DNA of 64,000 nt. Source: Alphaproteobacteria bacterium (lineage in GTDB: Bacteria; Pseudomonadota; Alphaproteobacteria; RF32; CAG-239). Below, piece after piece: positions 60,777 through 64,000 of the stretch; positions within the stretch are counted from its first letter, which is position 1, and each line of letters starts with the position of its first letter. Location of the stretch: assembly GCA_017477185.1 (NCBI GenBank), contig JAFUXF010000020.1:1-64000 (forward strand). The letters are read 5' to 3'. The notes below the pieces were generated by a model. That model made no database searches. It was not told the DNA's origin and worked only from the letters and a program-made list of their open reading frames with translations. The position numbers were made by a program, and so were the translations under genes.

Positions 60777-63430
60777 TATTGTGCCTGTTTTTTATTGAGT
60801 ATATCAAAAACCTTACGAGTCAAGTCGCCAAGACTGAATGGTTTAGTCATAAATTCAAAATCCTGTGAATTAGCTAACTCTTTACGGATAATTTCTTCAG
60901 AGTAGCCGGAGGCCAAAATGATTTCAATATTCGGAATTTTTTGGCGCACAATACCTGCTAATTCGGCTCCGTTCATGCCGGGCATAACCATATCGGTTAT
61001 CAGTAAATTAAAGTTTATGTCTGTTTCCAGTTTTTCTAATGCATTTTCTGCAGAATTGCAACTGATAACTTCATATCCTTTTTTCTTTAGGGCTCGCACT
61101 GCAAATGCTCTCACAGAATCCTCATCTTCTACGAACAAAATTCTAACGCTTTTGTCGGCGGAATTACTGGGAGCAGTGTTTCGATCTAAGGCCGAAACAT
61201 TAAGGCCAAAAATCATTTTTTGGTTGAGAGTTATCGGAGAGGCATTTCGTTCTTGAACGGTTAAAATTGGGGAACCGTCGCGATCTGTGATGATTTCTTT
61301 GGTTTCGGGTTGAGAATCCGAAAGTACTTCTTTTTGTTGCTCAAAACGAGGGAGGTGGATCGAAAACGTTGTTCCTTTATTTATCTTACTTTCAACTTTG
61401 ATGAAACCTTCAGTTTGACGGACAATCCCGTAGACCATGGCTAATCCCAAGCCGGTTCCGGAGCCGACAACATTTTGTTTGGTGGAGAAAAACGGTTCAA
61501 AAATGCGGCTCAGATTTTCTGATGAAATTCCGCATCCTGTATCCTTGACATCAATAACCACAAAATCTCCGGGCTTGATGATATCTGCTCCGAATTGATA
61601 AGGCGTGGAAAGATTTTCTACACGCGTTGTAATGGTCAGCGTTCCTTTTCCATTCATAGCATCTTTGGCATTAACAGCTAAGTTCAACATGACTTGAGCA
61701 AATTGAACGGGATCAACCTTAATATAGCCTAAATCGCTGCTGTGGTTGAATTTTAAGATTATTTGTTCTCCGAGTGTTCGGCGCAAAAGTTGTGTTAGGT
61801 CAACCAGACTTTCGGTCACATCAATCAATTTTGGTTTTAAGGATTGTTTACGAGAGAAAGCAAGTAACTGTCTGACCAAACCGGCAGCTCTGGTGGCATT
61901 GTTTTTGATTTGCATTAAGTCTGAAAATGACGGATCTCCCACACCATGACGTTGCAGAAGCAAATCACAAAAACCGAGCATTGCCGTCAAGAGATTATTA
62001 AAGTCATGGGCGACGCCGCCGGCCATTTGTCCCATTGCTTGCATCTTTTGGGCTTGTGCATATTGTAATTCGAGTTTTTTATGCTGAGTATTGTCAATCA
62101 GATAAAAAACATAACCTTCCAGATGGGGAGTTATATTTCGAAGGCTGCGCATGGGTTGCAAGTATAAAATGACAATTTTTTCGTTTTCAGGAGTCTTGAG
62201 ATGAAGTTCTAAAGCGGTATCTCCGGAAATTTGTGCTGAATTATCGGAGATATATTTTAGAAATTGTTCTTGATCAGCTTCTTCAATAAATTCTAAAAAA
62301 TCATGATGAATAATTTCTTCGCGCGGACAGGAAAAATAATTGCTGATGTGTGTATTGCAGTCAATAATTATGTGTTGTGTATCCATAAATCCGATACCGA
62401 CGGGGGCGTTATTAAATAACCAAGTGATTTCATCAAGGGATTTATCTAGATGGTGTTTTAAATCAGTGTCATTAGGAATGTTGTTGAGGGCTACACAGTG
62501 AAATTTGATATCTTTGTTATCACGGAAACTATCTTGTGTTACAAAGAATTCGCAAATTTCTTGATTGGCATTTTTTAAATATACATTACCATTCCAACGT
62601 GATTGCAAAGGTGGCAGTGTTGTCTGTGGTGCTATAAATTCTTTGAGATTGCGATTGATTAATTCTTCGCGCTTCGTTCCTAGTTGATTGGCAAAGGTAT
62701 GGTTGCAATATTCAAGCTCATAATCGTTTCTGTATGTAAATAAACCAACGGGGAGATAATCCAAAAAATCGTGAAGTGATTTGCGCTCTTCTTGGAACAT
62801 TTGTTCCATATTATGGTGAGCAGAGATGTCTTTTAGTCGCCATAATATGTAGCAGGATTTTTTGATGGCTTTGACCGAAAATCGACCACTGAAAATATCT
62901 GTTTTTTTGAGATATATAGGTTTGACTGTGATTTCAAAAAAACTTTCAGGGGTAAACACCATCTCATCATGATGAATATCTAAATTAAGGACAACGGTGT
63001 CAGTTGTCAGATGTAATAAGGCTGTTTTAAGACGATTGATGGCTACCTGATTGACAGATGTCTGATTTAAATGTTGCTCTAAAAAGGTAATGATTGGCGC
63101 GTTCTTAAAAAAATCTCGTGCTAAGTCATTTTGAATGACAGGTTCTAATTTGGCGTTATCTATTCGCATGATTTCAAAATCATTTTTCATCAATTCATTG
63201 GCAAATCCGCCATAGCTGATAGCTTCTTCAGCAGTACTTAGGGTCTTGATAGCCATGCTTAGGCTGTAGACCGTGATGATAATGAAAGCAAAAACAAGTA
63301 ATAAACGATAGTCTGGATATAATAAAAACAACACTAAAGCCAAGGTTAGGGCTATGAGTGAATAGGCTAACGCAATCAAGCGTTTTTGAAGAAGTTTATC
63401 AGGTCTGGGGGTTTTTAAGTTGCATAACAT
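60776..63430 (-). CDS. cckA: CckA-type hybrid histidine kinase
   Basis: The 884-residue protein has two N-terminal membrane spans (about residues 20-62) and PAS domains (about 225-320 and 335-440). Next come HisKA with QMAGGVAHDFNNLLTAMLGF (phospho-His), HATPase_c motifs (NLAVNAKDAMNGKG, DTGCGISSENLSRIFEPFFS, GSGTGLGLAMVYGIV), and a C-terminal receiver (LLITDMVMPGMNGAEL, phospho-Asp). This order and the flhB neighbour fit CckA, which feeds phosphate to ChpT-CtrA. Its start overlaps flhB by 32 bases. Confidence 0.92.
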   Translation of the reverse strand: MLCNLKTPRPDKLLQKRLIALAYSLIALTLALVLFLLYPDYRLLLVFAFIIITVYSLSMAIKTLSTAEEAISYGGFANELMKNDFEIMRIDNAKLEPVIQNDLARDFFKNAPIITFLEQHLNQTSVNQVAINRLKTALLHLTTDTVVLNLDIHHDEMVFTPESFFEITVKPIYLKKTDIFSGRFSVKAIKKSCYILWRLKDISAHHNMEQMFQEERKSLHDFLDYLPVGLFTYRNDYELEYCNHTFANQLGTKREELINRNLKEFIAPQTTLPPLQSRWNGNVYLKNANQEICEFFVTQDSFRDNKDIKFHCVALNNIPNDTDLKHHLDKSLDEITWLFNNAPVGIGFMDTQHIIIDCNTHISNYFSCPREEIIHHDFLEFIEEADQEQFLKYISDNSAQISGDTALELHLKTPENEKIVILYLQPMRSLRNITPHLEGYVFYLIDNTQHKKLELQYAQAQKMQAMGQMAGGVAHDFNNLLTAMLGFCDLLLQRHGVGDPSFSDLMQIKNNATRAAGLVRQLLAFSRKQSLKPKLIDVTESLVDLTQLLRRTLGEQIILKFNHSSDLGYIKVDPVQFAQVMLNLAVNAKDAMNGKGTLTITTRVENLSTPYQFGADIIKPGDFVVIDVKDTGCGISSENLSRIFEPFFSTKQNVVGSGTGLGLAMVYGIVRQTEGFIKVESKINKGTTFSIHLPRFEQQKEVLSDSQPETKEIITDRDGSPILTVQERNASPITLNQKMIFGLNVSALDRNTAPSNSADKSVRILFVEDEDSVRAFAVRALKKKGYEVISCNSAENALEKLETDINFNLLITDMVMPGMNGAELAGIVRQKIPNIEIILASGYSEEIIRKELANSQDFEFMTKPFSLGDLTRKVFDILNKKQAQ

Positions 63431-64000
63431 ATCCTATTACCTCTGCTACAGCTTTAAAGTGTTCACTCGGAATCGGCTCATCAATATCAACACTGGCATA
63501 TAATGCACGAGCCAAGGGTGGGTTCTCAACTATCGGAATATCATCTTCCTTAGCAATTTCTTTTATTTTTAGCGCAATATGATCGACACCTTTAGCAACA
63601 ACAACCGGAACATCCATTGTTTCTATTTTATATTCCAGAGCAACTGCAAAGTGTGTCGGGTTAACAATAACGACGTCGGCTTTATGGACGTTATCCATCA
63701 TGCGGCGGCGTGCGCGTTCCGTGCGAATTTGTCGAATCTTAGATTTGATAAGCGGATCACCTTCCATTTGTTTATATTCATCTTTAACTTCCTGTTTGGT
63801 CATTCTTAATTTCTTGAGGTGACTATACTTCTGATATGCAAAATCGGCAAGTGCAATAATGAGTGTCGCACAGGCAACTGTGAATATTAATAAAACAATT
63901 ATTTTATGTATAAGTTTGAGAATACCGCCGACAGACATATCCGGTAACAAATCTGCTTCAGGAAGGTAGGGGGTAAGAACTAAAATTCCAATAACACCGA
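63399..64000 (-). CDS. flhB: Flagellar export protein FlhB, C-terminal part (runs off the window)
   Basis: The frame stays open through position 64000, so the gene's 5' part is outside. The visible residues show the last membrane span, then KLRMTKQEVKDEYKQMEGDP, KSKIRQIRTERARRRMM, the autocleavage NPTH site in VVIVNPTHFAVALEYKIETM, and ENPPLARALYASVDIDEPIP. FlhB switches export substrate specificity in flagellar assembly; the order flhB-cckA is typical of alphaproteobacteria. It implies a motile organism, unless the gene belongs to an unseen type III secretion system. Confidence 0.93.
   Translation of the reverse strand, partial: GVIGILVLTPYLPEADLLPDMSVGGILKLIHKIIVLLIFTVACATLIIALADFAYQKYSHLKKLRMTKQEVKDEYKQMEGDPLIKSKIRQIRTERARRRMMDNVHKADVVIVNPTHFAVALEYKIETMDVPVVVAKGVDHIALKIKEIAKEDDIPIVENPPLARALYASVDIDEPIPSEHFKAVAEVIGYVMQLKNPQT

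Overview
The window looks like a chromosome segment of a low-GC alphaproteobacterium. The evidence is a FlhB gene running into a CckA-type hybrid histidine kinase, an HdaA/DnaA-like ATPase, hslV-hslU, ftsZ with a long linker and a LDIPSFLRR-type tail, tatA-tatC, and the rpsF-rpsR-rplI and rplM-rpsI operons. The Mpi-type serine recombinases resemble those of gut Bacteroidales. A host-associated, possibly intestinal, lifestyle is therefore a reasonable inference, but the sequence does not prove it.

Layout. 0-2.7 kb: two small unknown genes, a truncated phage terminase large subunit and a tRNA-Ile(CAU) gene surrounded by broken tRNA copies. 2.7-8.8 kb: DUF192 lipoprotein, Panacea/SocA-like protein, OmpA-family lipoprotein, recJ, DUF502 membrane protein and a sodium:neurotransmitter-type symporter. 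8.8-13.7 kb: a compact redox/Tat module made of a metallophosphoesterase, a NapH/NapG-like iron-sulfur membrane protein, tatA, tatC and a Tat-exported aldo/keto reductase. Two nearly identical MerR-type promoters control it. 13.7-14.9 kb: a small membrane protein and a membrane-anchored flavodoxin.

15.2-32.0 kb is a 16.8-kb integrative island inserted in the initiator tRNA gene. It has a 21-bp identical core at both ends, a displaced tRNA 3' half on the left, a rebuilt tRNA-fMet on the right and a shared 23-bp arm-type repeat. It carries a tyrosine integrase, an AlpA-like factor, an ADP-ribosylglycohydrolase/DUF2779 cluster, a degenerate penicillin-binding-protein domain, a type III restriction-modification system, two Mpi-type invertases whose Shine-Dalgarno sequences lie in hairpins, another serine recombinase, a possible HUH replication protein and several unknown genes.

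32.3-40 kb: a PilT/DotB-like ATPase, a Bax-inhibitor-1 protein, and a surface-sugar cluster headed by a recombinase-like protein lacking its catalytic serine. The cluster has a GT2, a UDP-glucuronate decarboxylase, a GT2 fused to a DUF115-like domain, and a NeuA-like cytidylyltransferase fused to an RraA-like domain. 40-64 kb: core genes (ftsZ, hslUV, comM/yifB, rpsF-rpsR-rplI, rplM-rpsI, cation diffusion facilitator, phosphoethanolamine transferase, hdaA, cckA, flhB) interspersed with unknown proteins, including a secreted trypsin-fold protein that has lost two of its three catalytic residues and an 831-residue helical protein.
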